Positions 1 to 9,005 of a stretch of DNA of 64,000 nucleotides are shown here, piece after piece. The stretch lies in contig DAICXZ010000005.1 in the NCBI GenBank assembly GCA_027311945.1, forward strand, positions 24,113 to 88,112, written 5' to 3'. This DNA comes from Erythrobacter sp. GTDB lineage: Bacteria; Pseudomonadota; Alphaproteobacteria; Sphingomonadales; Sphingomonadaceae. The notes under the pieces were generated by a model that saw nothing but the letters and a program-made list of their open reading frames with translations, made no database searches and was not told where the DNA came from. Both the position numbers and the translations under genes were made by a program. Every line of letters starts with the position of its first letter. Position 1 is the first letter of the stretch.

Positions 1-123
1 GAATTCGACGAAGCGCTGAGGGAGGCCATGCAGTGCGATGGCCTGCGCCTGATCCACTGCCTGACCGATATCGAGCAGCTCAGCGCAGGCGGCGCGACGA
101 TCAGCGGTCTGCGCTCAGCCTAG
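1..123 (+). CDS. C-terminal end of a thiamine-diphosphate-dependent enzyme (partial)
   Basis: The first 41 codons are open in frame 1 and end at TAG 121-123; the 5' part lies outside the window. The 40 visible residues include LIHCLTDIEQLS and end in TISGLR. This resembles the C-terminal edge of acetolactate-synthase-like ThDP enzymes, where the last strand of the PP domain is followed by a short tail. The gene converges on the EVE gene, and both stop codons sit in a single CTAG at 120-123. Family assignment rests on memory of such tails and is tentative; the substrate cannot be told. Confidence 0.5.
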   Translation, partial: EFDEALREAMQCDGLRLIHCLTDIEQLSAGGATISGLRSA

Positions 124-533
124 GCGGCGTCCTTCGACATACGCAGAATCTCGTCCCATTCCTTAACCGTCAGCTCGGCCACCGACAGGCGGCCAAGCCG
201 CACCAGTTCGATTCCCTCAAGCGCGGGATTGGCCTTGATCGCCTTCAGCGTCACCGGGCTCGGCACCGGCTCGACCGGCTTGAACTTCACCGTGGGCCAC
301 TTGCCTTCGGGATCGGTCGGATCGATCAGGCCGTCCTCGCTCACCTCGGCAATGCCAACAATCTCCAAACCCTTGTTCGAATGGTAGAAAAAGGCGAGAT
401 CACCCTTCTGCATCGTGCGCAGGTTGTTGGCGGCGCGGTGGTTGCGAACCCCGTCCCAGACCGTTTCACCATCGCGCAAGAGGTCGTCCCACGCGTATTT
501 GAACGGTTCGGATTTGATCAGCCAGCGATGCAA
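120..533 (-). CDS. EVE domain protein
   Basis: A 137-residue single-domain EVE (DUF55, thymocyte nuclear protein 1-like) protein. EVE domains are PUA-like folds thought to read modified bases in nucleic acids; the bacterial role is not settled. Visible family marks are WLIKSEP at residues 4-10, YAWDDL shortly after, GVRNHRAANNLR, and a GDLAFFYHSN segment. The frame can be extended to a GTG at 557, but an AGGAGGG at 540-546 lies six bases before a TTG at 533, and starting there puts WLIKSEP at the N-terminus as in the family. TTG 533 is therefore preferred. Its stop overlaps the stop of the convergent ThDP gene. Confidence 0.88.
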   Translation of the reverse strand: MHRWLIKSEPFKYAWDDLLRDGETVWDGVRNHRAANNLRTMQKGDLAFFYHSNKGLEIVGIAEVSEDGLIDPTDPEGKWPTVKFKPVEPVPSPVTLKAIKANPALEGIELVRLGRLSVAELTVKEWDEILRMSKDAA

Positions 534-539
534 AATTAG

Positions 540-546
540 CCCTCCT
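540..546 (-). promoter_or_regulatory. Strong ribosome binding site deciding a TTG start
   Basis: On the minus strand this reads AGGAGGG, close to a perfect Shine-Dalgarno, six bases before TTG 533-531. It lies inside the longer open frame that begins at GTG 557, so it argues that the EVE protein starts at the TTG. Confidence 0.7.
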
Positions 547-658
547 TCTTCTGCCACCGGGCCTAGACGGTTGACTGCGTGTGCGCAATTAACGGGATAT
601 TGATTGTGTGGCGCGACAAACAGTGATGAAATTCAAGGTCCGTCGATAAGAGCTGCCT

Positions 659-2350
659 ATGAAACAGGACAACGTAAAAACCCCGTCGGATGGCCGCCGT
701 GGCAAGGCAGACCATGACGTTGTAGCGCTTGGCATCGTCACGGCGGCGATCATCCTGTTCGTCGGCGCCGGCGGCAACCTGATGCCGAAGATCGTCCACT
801 CCTGGATGACCGACAGCTATTCGCCCGACATCCTGCTTTCCAACGCCGTCCTGCTCAACATCGCCTTGGTGATCTTTGGCTGGCGGCGATACAACGACCT
901 CAACAAGGAAGTGCGCGAAAGGCGGCTTGCCGAACAGCGCGCGCAGCAACTGGCCGAAATCGATCCGCTCACCGGCAGCCTGAACCGGCGCGCCGGGCTA
1001 CCTGCCATTGACCGGCTGCTGTCCGAAGCTGCCGCCAACGGAAACGAGGTGGCAGTGATGGTGCTCGATCTCGACAACTTCAAGCAGGTCAACGATCTCA
1101 AGGGCCATCAGCTTGGCGACCGCGTGCTGCAGTGCGTTGCCGAACGGCTCGATACGGCGCTGCCTGACAGCAGTATCATGATCCGCATGGGGGGCGATGA
1201 ATTTGCCTGCGCCATGGCCTACAGCAGCAAGGCCAGCGAAACCGTCGAGAAGGTCGCCGCAAGCATTATCGAGCTGGTCAAAATGCCGATCAGGCACGAG
1301 GGCCTCGAAGCCGAGGTCAGCACCTCGCTCGGCATTGCGTCAACAGCCGATAGCGAGGCCGAGGCGGCGGACCATACGGCCGAAGCCCTCATCCACTGCG
1401 CCGACATCGCGATGTATCAGGCCAAGAAGCGCGGACGAAACCGGTTCTTCTGGTTCGAAAGTGCGATGGAGAGTGAATTCCGTCTGCGCAACGAGCTTGA
1501 AGGTGCCATCCGCCGCGGTATCGCTCAGGGGGAATTCCTGCCTTATTACGAGCAACAGATCGACATCATGACCGGCGAACTGGTCGGCTTCGAGATGCTG
1601 GCGCGCTGGAAATCGCCGCAGTATGGCCTCGTCAATCCGGACGTGTTCATTCCCGTCGCCGAGGAATGCGAGCTGATTTCCGACCTTTCCGAATCGCTTA
1701 TCCGTCAGGCTCTGCGCGACGCTCAGGACTGGGCCCCGCACCTGACGTTGTCGGTGAACATCTCGCCCATCCAGCTGCGCGATCCTTCCTTCGCGCAGAA
1801 GCTGCTGAACATGTTGATTGAGACCGGCTTCCCGCCGACCCGGCTCGAAGTCGAGATTACCGAGACCTCGCTGCACGAAAACGTCGCTGCCGTCCGCGCG
1901 ATTGCCGAAAGTCTGAAGAACCAGGGCATCAAGATAAGCCTCGATGATTTCGGCACCGGCTATGCAAGCCTTGCCCAACTACGCAACCTGCCGTTCGACC
2001 GCCTGAAGATCGACCGCAGCTTCGTGGCCGAGCTGAGCAACAGCACCAAGGGCAGCGAACTGGTGGAGGCGATCGTCTCGCTCGGCCATGGGATGGACCT
2101 GCCGATAACCGCCGAAGGGATCGAAACGCCTAAAGTGCTTGAGGCGCTCAGGAAATTCGGCCAGCTCAAGGGTCAGGGCTATCTCTATGGCCGCCCCGAG
2201 GACGCAGCCGCAACGCGCGAAAGGCTGGCGCGCGGCGGGCTGCCCAAGTGCTCCGCAGGTGCGGTTCCGGCAAGCGAGCTGTCCGCATCTTCTGCCAAGA
2301 ATCCGGGCACTACGCCCCCGCTTCATCTCGCAGGTCGCCTGGCCAGCTGA
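659..2350 (+). CDS. Membrane-anchored GGDEF-EAL cyclic-di-GMP protein
   Basis: A 563-residue protein that probably makes and/or degrades cyclic di-GMP. Two hydrophobic segments (about residues 21-37 and 60-75) precede a short coiled stretch and a GGDEF domain whose signature is intact at 178-182. The EAL domain follows, with EML at 312-314 in place of EAL, VNIS near 367, LDDFGTG at 428-434, LKID near 449, AEGIE near 485 and a GYLYGRP end near 507. The key EAL metal ligands seem present. The RxxD inhibitory site normally five residues before GGDEF is replaced by PDSS, so product inhibition is probably lost. No sensory domain is visible apart from the membrane segments. The tail after residue 520 is low complexity. 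Confidence 0.93.
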   Translation: MKQDNVKTPSDGRRGKADHDVVALGIVTAAIILFVGAGGNLMPKIVHSWMTDSYSPDILLSNAVLLNIALVIFGWRRYNDLNKEVRERRLAEQRAQQLAEIDPLTGSLNRRAGLPAIDRLLSEAAANGNEVAVMVLDLDNFKQVNDLKGHQLGDRVLQCVAERLDTALPDSSIMIRMGGDEFACAMAYSSKASETVEKVAASIIELVKMPIRHEGLEAEVSTSLGIASTADSEAEAADHTAEALIHCADIAMYQAKKRGRNRFFWFESAMESEFRLRNELEGAIRRGIAQGEFLPYYEQQIDIMTGELVGFEMLARWKSPQYGLVNPDVFIPVAEECELISDLSESLIRQALRDAQDWAPHLTLSVNISPIQLRDPSFAQKLLNMLIETGFPPTRLEVEITETSLHENVAAVRAIAESLKNQGIKISLDDFGTGYASLAQLRNLPFDRLKIDRSFVAELSNSTKGSELVEAIVSLGHGMDLPITAEGIETPKVLEALRKFGQLKGQGYLYGRPEDAAATRERLARGGLPKCSAGAVPASELSASSAKNPGTTPPLHLAGRLAS

Positions 2351-2409
2351 ATGGCTTCCCGGCCCCGCAGCCATTGCCACCGGGCGGCGCGCGCCCTACT
2401 TGGCGGGGC

Positions 2410-3219
2410 ATGCGCGTAGAGTTCACCAAGATGCATGGGCTGGGCAACGATTTCGTGGTCATCGACGACCGCTCCGATCGCCTGCCCGCCTTCACGCCCG
2501 AGCGCGTACGTCAGCTGGCCGACCGCCATATCGGGATTGGCTGCGACCAGTTCATTCTGCTCAAGCCGAGCACCAGCGCCAGCTGCCGCATGGTCATCCA
2601 CAATGCCGATGGCGGCGAGGTCGAAGCCTGCGGCAATGCCAGCCGAGCGGTCGGCCTGCTGCTGGGCGAACCAGCCACGCTGGAGACGCTTGGCGGCACG
2701 ATTGCCACCCGTCCCGATAGCGCCGGGATCAGCGTCGACATGGGCGAGCCGCGTTTCGGCTGGGAGCAGATCCCGCTCGCCTATGCGATGGACACGCTGG
2801 CCATGCCGCTCGGCTGGGATGAGCTGGAGCGGCCCGTAGCGGTAAACGTCGGCAATCCGCATGCGATCTTCTTCGTGCCCGATTGCGATGCAGTGCCGCT
2901 CGACGCGCTTGGCCCACAGATCGAACACGATGCCGTCTTCCCCGAGCGAGTGAACGTCAACGTGGCGACCATTGTGGACCGCGAAACGATCCGTCTGCGC
3001 GTGTGGGAGCGCGGAGTGGGCCTCACCCGCGCCTGCGGCACCGGCGCCTGCGCCACGGCCATTGCAGCGATGCGGCGCGGCCTGACCGGGCGCGAGGTGA
3101 CGGTCATGCTCCCCGGCGGTCCGCTGCGGATCGGCTGGGGCGAGGATAACCGCATCACCATGACCGGCCCCGCCACCGTCAGCTTCTGCGGCAGCTTTGC
3201 CTGGGACGACTTCAGTTGA
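2410..3219 (+). CDS. dapF: Diaminopimelate epimerase
   Basis: DapF interconverts LL- and meso-diaminopimelate for lysine and peptidoglycan synthesis in the cytoplasm. The 269-residue length is normal. The two catalytic cysteines are visible: Cys74 in EACGNA and Cys209 in ACGTGA. The N-terminal FTKMHGLGNDF motif fixes the start at ATG 2410, although the frame is open further upstream. Its TGA stop (3217-3219) overlaps the TTG start of mtaB by three bases in TTGA, so the two are probably translationally coupled. Confidence 0.97.
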   Translation: MRVEFTKMHGLGNDFVVIDDRSDRLPAFTPERVRQLADRHIGIGCDQFILLKPSTSASCRMVIHNADGGEVEACGNASRAVGLLLGEPATLETLGGTIATRPDSAGISVDMGEPRFGWEQIPLAYAMDTLAMPLGWDELERPVAVNVGNPHAIFFVPDCDAVPLDALGPQIEHDAVFPERVNVNVATIVDRETIRLRVWERGVGLTRACGTGACATAIAAMRRGLTGREVTVMLPGGPLRIGWGEDNRITMTGPATVSFCGSFAWDDFS

Positions 3220-4421
3220 ACCCAGCGCCTGAAGTTGTTTCTCCCGAGGTTATTTCTCTGGGTTGCCGCCTCAACATCGCCGAAAGCGAGCGTATCCGCG
3301 CGCTGGTGGCTGGCGAAGGCAATCTGGTGGTGGTCAATTCCTGTGCTGTCACCTCCGAGGCCGTGCGCCAGACCCGGCAGGCGATCCGCCGCGCGCGCCG
3401 CGCCAACCCCGATGCGCGCCTGCTCGTCACCGGCTGCGCCGCCGATATCGAGCGCCAGCAGCTCGCCGCCATGCCGGAGGTCGACGGCCTGATCGCCAAT
3501 GCCGACAAGCTCGACGCACGCGCCTGGAACGTTCCCGAGCCGGGGCGCACCCCGCCGCTTCAACGCACCCGCGCCTTTATCGCCGTGCAGAACGGGTGTG
3601 ACCATTCCTGCACCTTCTGTGTCATCCCGCAGGGGCGCGGCGCGAGCCGCTCGCTGAGCGTGGCCGAGGTGCTGATGGAAGTGGAGGCACACCTCGATCA
3701 GGGCGCGCCCGAGGTGGTGCTGACCGGGGTCGACCTCACCAGCTGGGGGCATGACCTGCCCCAAAATCATCAGGGCTCTCCCGCACTCGGCACGCTGGTT
3801 AGCGCGCTGCTCGACGCTTTCCCCCAGCTACCACGGCTGCGCCTGTCCTCGCTTGACGGGATCGAGATCGACGCCGCGCTGTTCGACCTCATCGCACACG
3901 AGCCCCGCGTGATGCCGCATGTCCACCTGTCGTTGCAGCACGGCGCGGACCTCATCCTCAAGCGCATGAAGCGCCGCCACAGCCGCGCCCAAGCGCTCGA
4001 TCTCGTGGCCCGGCTCAAGGCGGCACGGCCTGAAATCGCCGTGGGTGCCGACATTATCGCCGGGTTTCCGACCGAGACCGAGGCGCACCACGCCGACAAC
4101 CTTTCGATCATCGCCGAGCTGCCGGTCGTGCATGGCCACGTGTTTCCCTATTCGCCCCGCCCCGGCACCCCGGCGGCGCAGATGCCGCAGGTGGACAAGA
4201 GCGTGATCCGCCAGCGCGCGGCAGAGCTGCGCGATGCTGTCGCCAAAACCCGCGCGGCGTGGCTCGAAAGCCTTGTGGGCGAACGGCTATCCGTGCTTAC
4301 CGAAAGGGATGGCACCGGCTATGCTGGCAACTTCGCACGGGTGCAGCTGCCCCACGGCACCGCGCCCGGCACAATCATCGCCCTAACTCCCACCCAAGTG
4401 ACAGAAGGCCTGCTCGTTTGA
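3216..4421 (+). CDS. mtaB: tRNA t6A37 methylthiotransferase (MtaB type)
   Basis: A 401-residue radical-SAM methylthiotransferase of the MiaB family. MtaB members convert t6A37 to ms2t6A37 in tRNAs reading ANN codons. The N-terminal UPF0004 domain has Cys17 in SLGCRLN, Cys43 in NSCAVTSEAV and Cys74 in VTGC for one 4Fe-4S cluster. The radical SAM CxxxCxxC is at Cys128, 132 and 135. The SLGCRLN and TSEAV signatures favour MtaB over MiaB or RimO. The start is TTG 3216 overlapping the dapF stop; the stop in turn overlaps the ftsY TTG start. The C-terminal TRAM region is short. Confidence 0.92.
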   Translation: MNPAPEVVSPEVISLGCRLNIAESERIRALVAGEGNLVVVNSCAVTSEAVRQTRQAIRRARRANPDARLLVTGCAADIERQQLAAMPEVDGLIANADKLDARAWNVPEPGRTPPLQRTRAFIAVQNGCDHSCTFCVIPQGRGASRSLSVAEVLMEVEAHLDQGAPEVVLTGVDLTSWGHDLPQNHQGSPALGTLVSALLDAFPQLPRLRLSSLDGIEIDAALFDLIAHEPRVMPHVHLSLQHGADLILKRMKRRHSRAQALDLVARLKAARPEIAVGADIIAGFPTETEAHHADNLSIIAELPVVHGHVFPYSPRPGTPAAQMPQVDKSVIRQRAAELRDAVAKTRAAWLESLVGERLSVLTERDGTGYAGNFARVQLPHGTAPGTIIALTPTQVTEGLLV

Positions 4422-5347
4422 CCGATAGCGCTCCGTCCTGGACGCAGAAGCTGTTTGGCGGCTTCCGCAAGACCTCCGAACGCCTTGCCGACAACCTCAC
4501 CGGCGTGGTCGGCTCGGCCACGCTCGACGATGTCACGCTCGACGATGTCGAGGATGCCCTGATCCTGTCAGATCTCGGGCCATCAGCTGCCGCGCGCATT
4601 CGCGCCAAGCTGGCGGAGAAACGCTTCGGCCTCACCATCACCGAGCAGGAGCTGAAGGAGGCGGTGGCCGAAGAGATCGCAGCGATCCTGCGCCCCGTCG
4701 CCAAGCCGCTGGAAATCACGGCCTTCCCGCGTCCGCAGGTGATCCTCGTGATCGGGGTCAACGGCTCGGGCAAGACGACCACCATCGCCAAGCTCGCGCA
4801 CTGGTTTCAGGAAGACGACTACGGCGTGCTGCTGGCTGCGGGCGACACTTTTCGCGCTGCTGCCATCGGCCAGCTGAAGGTCTGGGCCGAGCGGATCGGC
4901 GCGCCGATCATCACCGGCCCCGAAGGGGGCGACCCGGCCTCGATCGTGTTCGACGCGGTGAAGCAGGCGACCGACACCGGGATCGACGCGCTGGTGGTCG
5001 ACACCGCCGGCCGCCTCCAGAACAAGCGCGAGCTGATGGACGAACTGGCCAAGATCCGCCGTGTGCTGGGCCGCCTCAACCCCGAGGCCCCGCACGACGT
5101 GGTGCTGGTGCTCGATGCCACCAACGGCCAGAACGCGCTGTCGCAGATCGAGATTTTCAAGGAGGTGGCGGGCGTCACCGGCCTGATCATGACCAAGCTT
5201 GATGGCACCGCGCGCGGCGGAGTGCTGGTGGCGGCGGCGGAGCAATATGGCTTGCCGATCCATGCCATCGGCGTGGGCGAGAAACTGGACGATCTGCGCC
5301 CGTTCGACCCCGATCTGGTCGCGCGCGTGATTGCCGGGGTGGCTTGA
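4418..5347 (+). CDS. ftsY: Signal recognition particle receptor FtsY
   Basis: FtsY is the SRP receptor GTPase that docks ribosome-SRP complexes at the membrane; its RNA partner is encoded in this window near 38.1 kb. Starting at TTG 4418 gives 309 residues, typical of alphaproteobacterial FtsY without the long acidic A domain. The N-domain is followed by the G domain: P-loop GVNGSGKTT at 113-121, DTFRAAA, DTAGR and TKLDGTARGG. The open frame reaches upstream into mtaB, but the TTG overlapping the mtaB TGA (TTGA, 4418-4421) mirrors the dapF-mtaB junction and gives the expected N-terminus. Confidence 0.96.
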   Translation: MTDSAPSWTQKLFGGFRKTSERLADNLTGVVGSATLDDVTLDDVEDALILSDLGPSAAARIRAKLAEKRFGLTITEQELKEAVAEEIAAILRPVAKPLEITAFPRPQVILVIGVNGSGKTTTIAKLAHWFQEDDYGVLLAAGDTFRAAAIGQLKVWAERIGAPIITGPEGGDPASIVFDAVKQATDTGIDALVVDTAGRLQNKRELMDELAKIRRVLGRLNPEAPHDVVLVLDATNGQNALSQIEIFKEVAGVTGLIMTKLDGTARGGVLVAAAEQYGLPIHAIGVGEKLDDLRPFDPDLVARVIAGVA

Positions 5348-5368
5348 GGCCTGCAGTCTTATACAACC

Positions 5369-5460
5369 CCGCTCATCCTGAGCTTGTCGAAGGATCGTTC
5401 TTTCTTCAAGCACCACGGCCCGAAACAAGGACGGCCCTTCGACAAGCTCAGGGCGAGCGG
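5369..5460. repeat. Palindromic repeat of the GAGCTTGTCGAAGG family
   Basis: Two 26-base arms, 5369-5394 and 5435-5460, are near-perfect reverse complements around a 40-base loop. The core is CCTGAGCTTGTCGAAGG. The same core occurs at 23642-23667 and 41036-41128. It lies in the ftsY-yciB gap, starting 21 bases after the ftsY stop. Such elements are scattered in sphingomonad intergenic DNA; a terminator role here is possible but there is no T-tract. Confidence 0.85.
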
Positions 5461-5480
5461 ATTGGGATACAATTGTTCAG

Positions 5481-6134
5481 ATGACCACCGAAGCCATCAA
5501 GAAAAAACCCGCCAGCGGCTGGCTCAACGTCGCGGTCGACTACGGCCCGCTGCTGGTGTTCTTCCTCGCCTACAAATGGTTCTCGCCCGATGGCGAAGGT
5601 GAGGACGCGGCGGGCGAGATCCTCGCCGTGGTCAAGGGCACCGGAGCCTTCATCGTCGCCTCGCTGGTGGCGCTGGCGGTGAGCAAGCTGCGGCTCGGCA
5701 AGATCAGCCCGATGCTGTGGCTCTCGACCGTTCTGATCGTCGGCTTCGGCGCGCTGACGATCTACTTTCAGGACGAACGCTTCATCGAGTGGAAGCCGAC
5801 CGTGATCTATCTCGGATTCGGCGTAATGCTGCTTGGCGGCTGGCTCAAGGGCAAGGCGCTGCTCAAGGTGCTGCTGGAAACCGCCTTCGAAGGTTTGACC
5901 GACGAAGGCTGGCTCAAGCTCAGCCGCAACTGGGGCGTGTTCTTCCTGGTCCTCGCCGTGCTCAACACAGTGCTGATTTACACGCTGAGCTTCGAGAGCT
6001 GGCTGGCGGCGAAGTTGTGGTTGTTCATGCCGCTGTCGTTCCTGTTCACCTTCACCCAGATCCCGATGCTGCTGAAGCACGGGCTGTCGCTGGGGGATGA
6101 AGAAGAAGTCGTGCAGAACCCGCCGCACGACTGA
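5481..6134 (+). CDS. yciB: Inner-membrane septation protein A family (YciB)
   Basis: A 217-residue polytopic inner-membrane protein of the YciB/IspZ family, linked in other bacteria to cell-envelope integrity and septation; the molecular role is unclear. Hydrophobic segments occur near residues 20-33, 53-68, 78-95, 108-121, 150-170 and 178-198. The family's F-I-x-W-K-P-T patch is at 101-107. It follows ftsY after the palindromic repeat. A basic N-terminus (IKKKP) and an acidic tail flank the membrane part. Confidence 0.93.
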   Translation: MTTEAIKKKPASGWLNVAVDYGPLLVFFLAYKWFSPDGEGEDAAGEILAVVKGTGAFIVASLVALAVSKLRLGKISPMLWLSTVLIVGFGALTIYFQDERFIEWKPTVIYLGFGVMLLGGWLKGKALLKVLLETAFEGLTDEGWLKLSRNWGVFFLVLAVLNTVLIYTLSFESWLAAKLWLFMPLSFLFTFTQIPMLLKHGLSLGDEEEVVQNPPHD

Positions 6135-6312
6135 GCTTTCCTACAGACACTGCGATGTGCTTGGCGGGGGGTGTGATTATCCCCCTCGCCCTCCTCTGCT
6201 GCCGCGCAAATCCCGCACAGGTGTCAACTTCGTCGCAAGCGCGCGAAGCTCAGCGTTTCTGCGGAAAATCGCGCCCTTCGAGCGCAGACAGGGTGTCAAC
6301 TTTGTCAACCAA

Positions 6313-6331
6313 CCGCGCCGCGCTGGCGCGG
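6313..6331 (-). terminator. GC hairpin just after kup
   Basis: CCGCGCC (6313-6319) pairs with GGCGCGG (6325-6331) around a five-base loop, immediately beyond the kup stop at 6333. There is no clear T-tract on the minus strand, so intrinsic termination is uncertain. The rest of 6135-6312 holds no gene I can support. Confidence 0.4.
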
Positions 6332-6332
6332 G

Positions 6333-8225
6333 CTAGATTTCGACCTGGCTACCCAGTTCAACCACACGGTTCGTCGGCAAGCCGAAGAACTCCATCGCGG
6401 TGGTCGAGTTGCGCATCATCCAGGAGAACAGCTTTTCTCGCCAGACCATCATCCCGGGCTTGTCGGCCGACAGCAGCGTCTGCCGAGAGAGGAAGAAGCT
6501 CGTCTTCATCATGTCGAACGGACCACCGCAAATCCGATGGTTGTCGAGCACTTGCGGAATATTGGTCTCTTCCATGAAGCCATAGTGCAACGTGACGCGA
6601 TAGAAACCATCGCCCAGTTCCATCACGTCGACCCTCGCATCGGGGTCGACATAGGGCGTGTCGGCAATTCTCACCGTCAACACCACCACGCGGTCATGCA
6701 GCACCTTGTTGTGCTTGATGTTGTGCAGCAGCGCCGAGGGCGTACCCGCCGTCGCCGAATCGAGGAAGATCGCCGTGCCTTCCACCCGCGCCGTGCTCGA
6801 CCGGGCGGACTTGGCGAAGATGTCGAGCGGGAGCGAGAACTCGCTCATCCGATCGCGCATCAGCTTTCGTCCCTTCGACCAGGTGGTGAGCAAGGTGAAA
6901 GCGATGCCGCCGATCATGAGCGGGAACCAGCCACCATCGCCGAACTTGGTGAGGTTGGCCACGAAGTAGGCCCCGTCGACCAGCAGGAACACCGCCACAA
7001 CCGGCGCTGCCAGCCACCACTTCCATTTCCACACGCTGACGAACAGCACCGCCATCAGCAGCGTGTCGATCGTCATCGCGCCGGTCACTGCAATGCCATA
7101 GGCGCTCGCGAGGTTGGACGATTTCTGGAAGAACAGCACCAGCAGGATCACCGCCACCATCAGCGCCCAGTTAATCACCGGGATATAGATCTGGCCGTGA
7201 TGCTCGTCGCTGGTGTGGCGGATCGACAGGCGCGGTACGAAGCCGAGCTGGATCGCCTGATGGGTGATCGAGAAGGCCCCGGAGATCACCGCCTGGCTGG
7301 CAATGAAGGTGGCGCAGGTGGCGAGGATCACCAGCGGCAGGCGATAGGCCTCGGGGGCAAGGTAGAAGAACGGGTTGAGGATCGCATCCTCGGCCGCCGC
7401 ATCGCCCAGCCCGATGATCATCGCGCCCTGCCCGAAGTAGTTGAGCAGCAGGCACGGCATCACAAAGCCGAACCACGACAGCCGCATCGGCCCGCGTCCG
7501 AAGTGGCCCATGTCGGAATAGAGCGCCTCGGCACCCGTCACCGCCAGCACCACCGAGCCCAGCGCAAGGAAGGCGAACCACTTGTCGGTGAGGAAGAACT
7601 GGTAGGCATACCAGGGATTGAGCGCCCACAGGATCTGCGGGCTCTGGACGATGTACCAGATGCCCAGCCCCGCCAGCACCAGGAAATAGAGCCCCATCAC
7701 CGGCGCGAACATCGCGCCGACTTTGGCCGTGCCCCGCTTCTGCAACACGAACAGCGCGATCAGCAGGATCAGCGCGATCGGGATAACCAGGTCGTCAAGC
7801 CGGCTGTCGACTACGGTCAGACCCTCGACCGCCGAGAGCACCGAGATCGCCGGGGTGATCATCGAATCGCCGTAGAACAGCGCCGTCGCCGCCACGCCGA
7901 GCATTACCACCAGCCAGCTGTGCTTCGACTTGCCGACATGGCGCGACAATAGCGCCACCAGCGCCAGCGAGCCGCCCTCGCCCTTGTTGTCGGCGCGCAT
8001 CAGGATGGTGACGTATTGCAGCGATACCACGATCGTCATCGACCAGAAGATAAGGCTGAGCACACCGAAGATGTGCATGTCGTCGATGGGCAGATGATGC
8101 GCACCGCGGAACGTTTCGCGGAACGCGTAGAGCGGCGACGTGCCGATATCGCCGAACACGATGCCCACGGCACCGACGGCGAGTTTCAGCTTGGCACTGG
8201 TGCGGTCGGACCCGGCTACGCTCAT
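6333..8225 (-). CDS. kup: Low-affinity potassium uptake protein Kup
   Basis: A 630-residue Kup/HAK/KT-type potassium transporter. It has about twelve membrane segments in the first 440 residues and a soluble C-terminal domain. The family signature GDIGTSPLY is at 25-33 and a GEGGS motif follows the second segment. Length fits E. coli Kup (622). It is likely a proton-coupled importer in the inner membrane. The start ATG at 8225 places the signature at its usual distance. It lies downstream of the ccm run but separated from it by 93 bases. Confidence 0.96.
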   Translation of the reverse strand: MSVAGSDRTSAKLKLAVGAVGIVFGDIGTSPLYAFRETFRGAHHLPIDDMHIFGVLSLIFWSMTIVVSLQYVTILMRADNKGEGGSLALVALLSRHVGKSKHSWLVVMLGVAATALFYGDSMITPAISVLSAVEGLTVVDSRLDDLVIPIALILLIALFVLQKRGTAKVGAMFAPVMGLYFLVLAGLGIWYIVQSPQILWALNPWYAYQFFLTDKWFAFLALGSVVLAVTGAEALYSDMGHFGRGPMRLSWFGFVMPCLLLNYFGQGAMIIGLGDAAAEDAILNPFFYLAPEAYRLPLVILATCATFIASQAVISGAFSITHQAIQLGFVPRLSIRHTSDEHHGQIYIPVINWALMVAVILLVLFFQKSSNLASAYGIAVTGAMTIDTLLMAVLFVSVWKWKWWLAAPVVAVFLLVDGAYFVANLTKFGDGGWFPLMIGGIAFTLLTTWSKGRKLMRDRMSEFSLPLDIFAKSARSSTARVEGTAIFLDSATAGTPSALLHNIKHNKVLHDRVVVLTVRIADTPYVDPDARVDVMELGDGFYRVTLHYGFMEETNIPQVLDNHRICGGPFDMMKTSFFLSRQTLLSADKPGMMVWREKLFSWMMRNSTTAMEFFGLPTNRVVELGSQVEI

Positions 8226-8318
8226 CGAGGATTTCGACTCATGTCGCTTGTGTGCAATTGCGAAGCGCGCCGCTTAGCAGTGTGGCAAACCCGGTGCAAT
8301 CGCGGGCAGACCATGTGT

Positions 8319-9005
8319 CTACTGCCCGGACGGATCAGGAGAATCGCCCGGCGCAGGCCCGTTGCCCTCTTCCATCTGCGATACGGCGGCCAGCATCGCA
8401 TCGAGCCGCTCCAGCTGCTGCGCGACAATTTCGCGCCCGGTTGCCCCTTCGGGGGCAGCGGCGAGCGAATCGGCCCAGACCTGCCGCGCCTCAAGCAACC
8501 GCCCCTGCCGGATCAGCGCCACGCCGAGAAAGTAATTCGGCGCGAGGTGCCGGGGCTTCAGCTCGGCGGCCTGCCGGTAGGCGAAAAGCGCGGGCACGGT
8601 GAGAACGCCGTCGGCATGTTCGACCAGCGCATTGCCCTCGGCAATCCAGGCCTCGAAATCCTGCGGGTTCTTGCGCGTGACCGAGGCCAGCAACTGCGCC
8701 GCCTGCTGATAGCGCCCTTCACGCGCCATAGCATCAGCGGTGACGATGAAGTCGGCGCGCGAGCGTTCGTCGCTTGCCAGCAGTTCGCGGCGCACCTCGA
8801 CCACGTCGAACAGCGGCGCGGCCCGGTTCTCACCCGCCGCCTTGGGGGCGCTGGGCATGCCGGGGCTGGCCTGAAGCGAGTAGCCCGCCAACCCGACCGC
8901 CAGCGCGGCCAGCAGGCTCGACCACAGGGTTTTCTCGAGCTTGAACAGGAAAACCGCGGCGACAAAGGCCAGCGCGGCAATTGCAATGACGATCAGCCAG
9001 GTCAC
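8319..9005 (-). CDS. ccmI: Cytochrome c biogenesis TPR protein (CcmI/CycH-like)
   Basis: A 228-residue protein with two N-terminal membrane segments (about 3-21 and 30-45) and a periplasmic region with TPR-like helices (residues 85-200). In the Ccm system, CcmI delivers apocytochrome c to the haem ligation complex. Position as the last gene of ccmCDEFGH supports this. The frame extends far upstream, but a GTG at 9005 overlaps the ccmH stop in GTGA and gives the membrane-anchored N-terminus, so that start is chosen. It is shorter than E. coli/Rhodobacter CcmI. The tail is rich in Pro and acidic residues. Confidence 0.85.
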   Translation of the reverse strand: MTWLIVIAIAALAFVAAVFLFKLEKTLWSSLLAALAVGLAGYSLQASPGMPSAPKAAGENRAAPLFDVVEVRRELLASDERSRADFIVTADAMAREGRYQQAAQLLASVTRKNPQDFEAWIAEGNALVEHADGVLTVPALFAYRQAAELKPRHLAPNYFLGVALIRQGRLLEARQVWADSLAAAPEGATGREIVAQQLERLDAMLAAVSQMEEGNGPAPGDSPDPSGQ

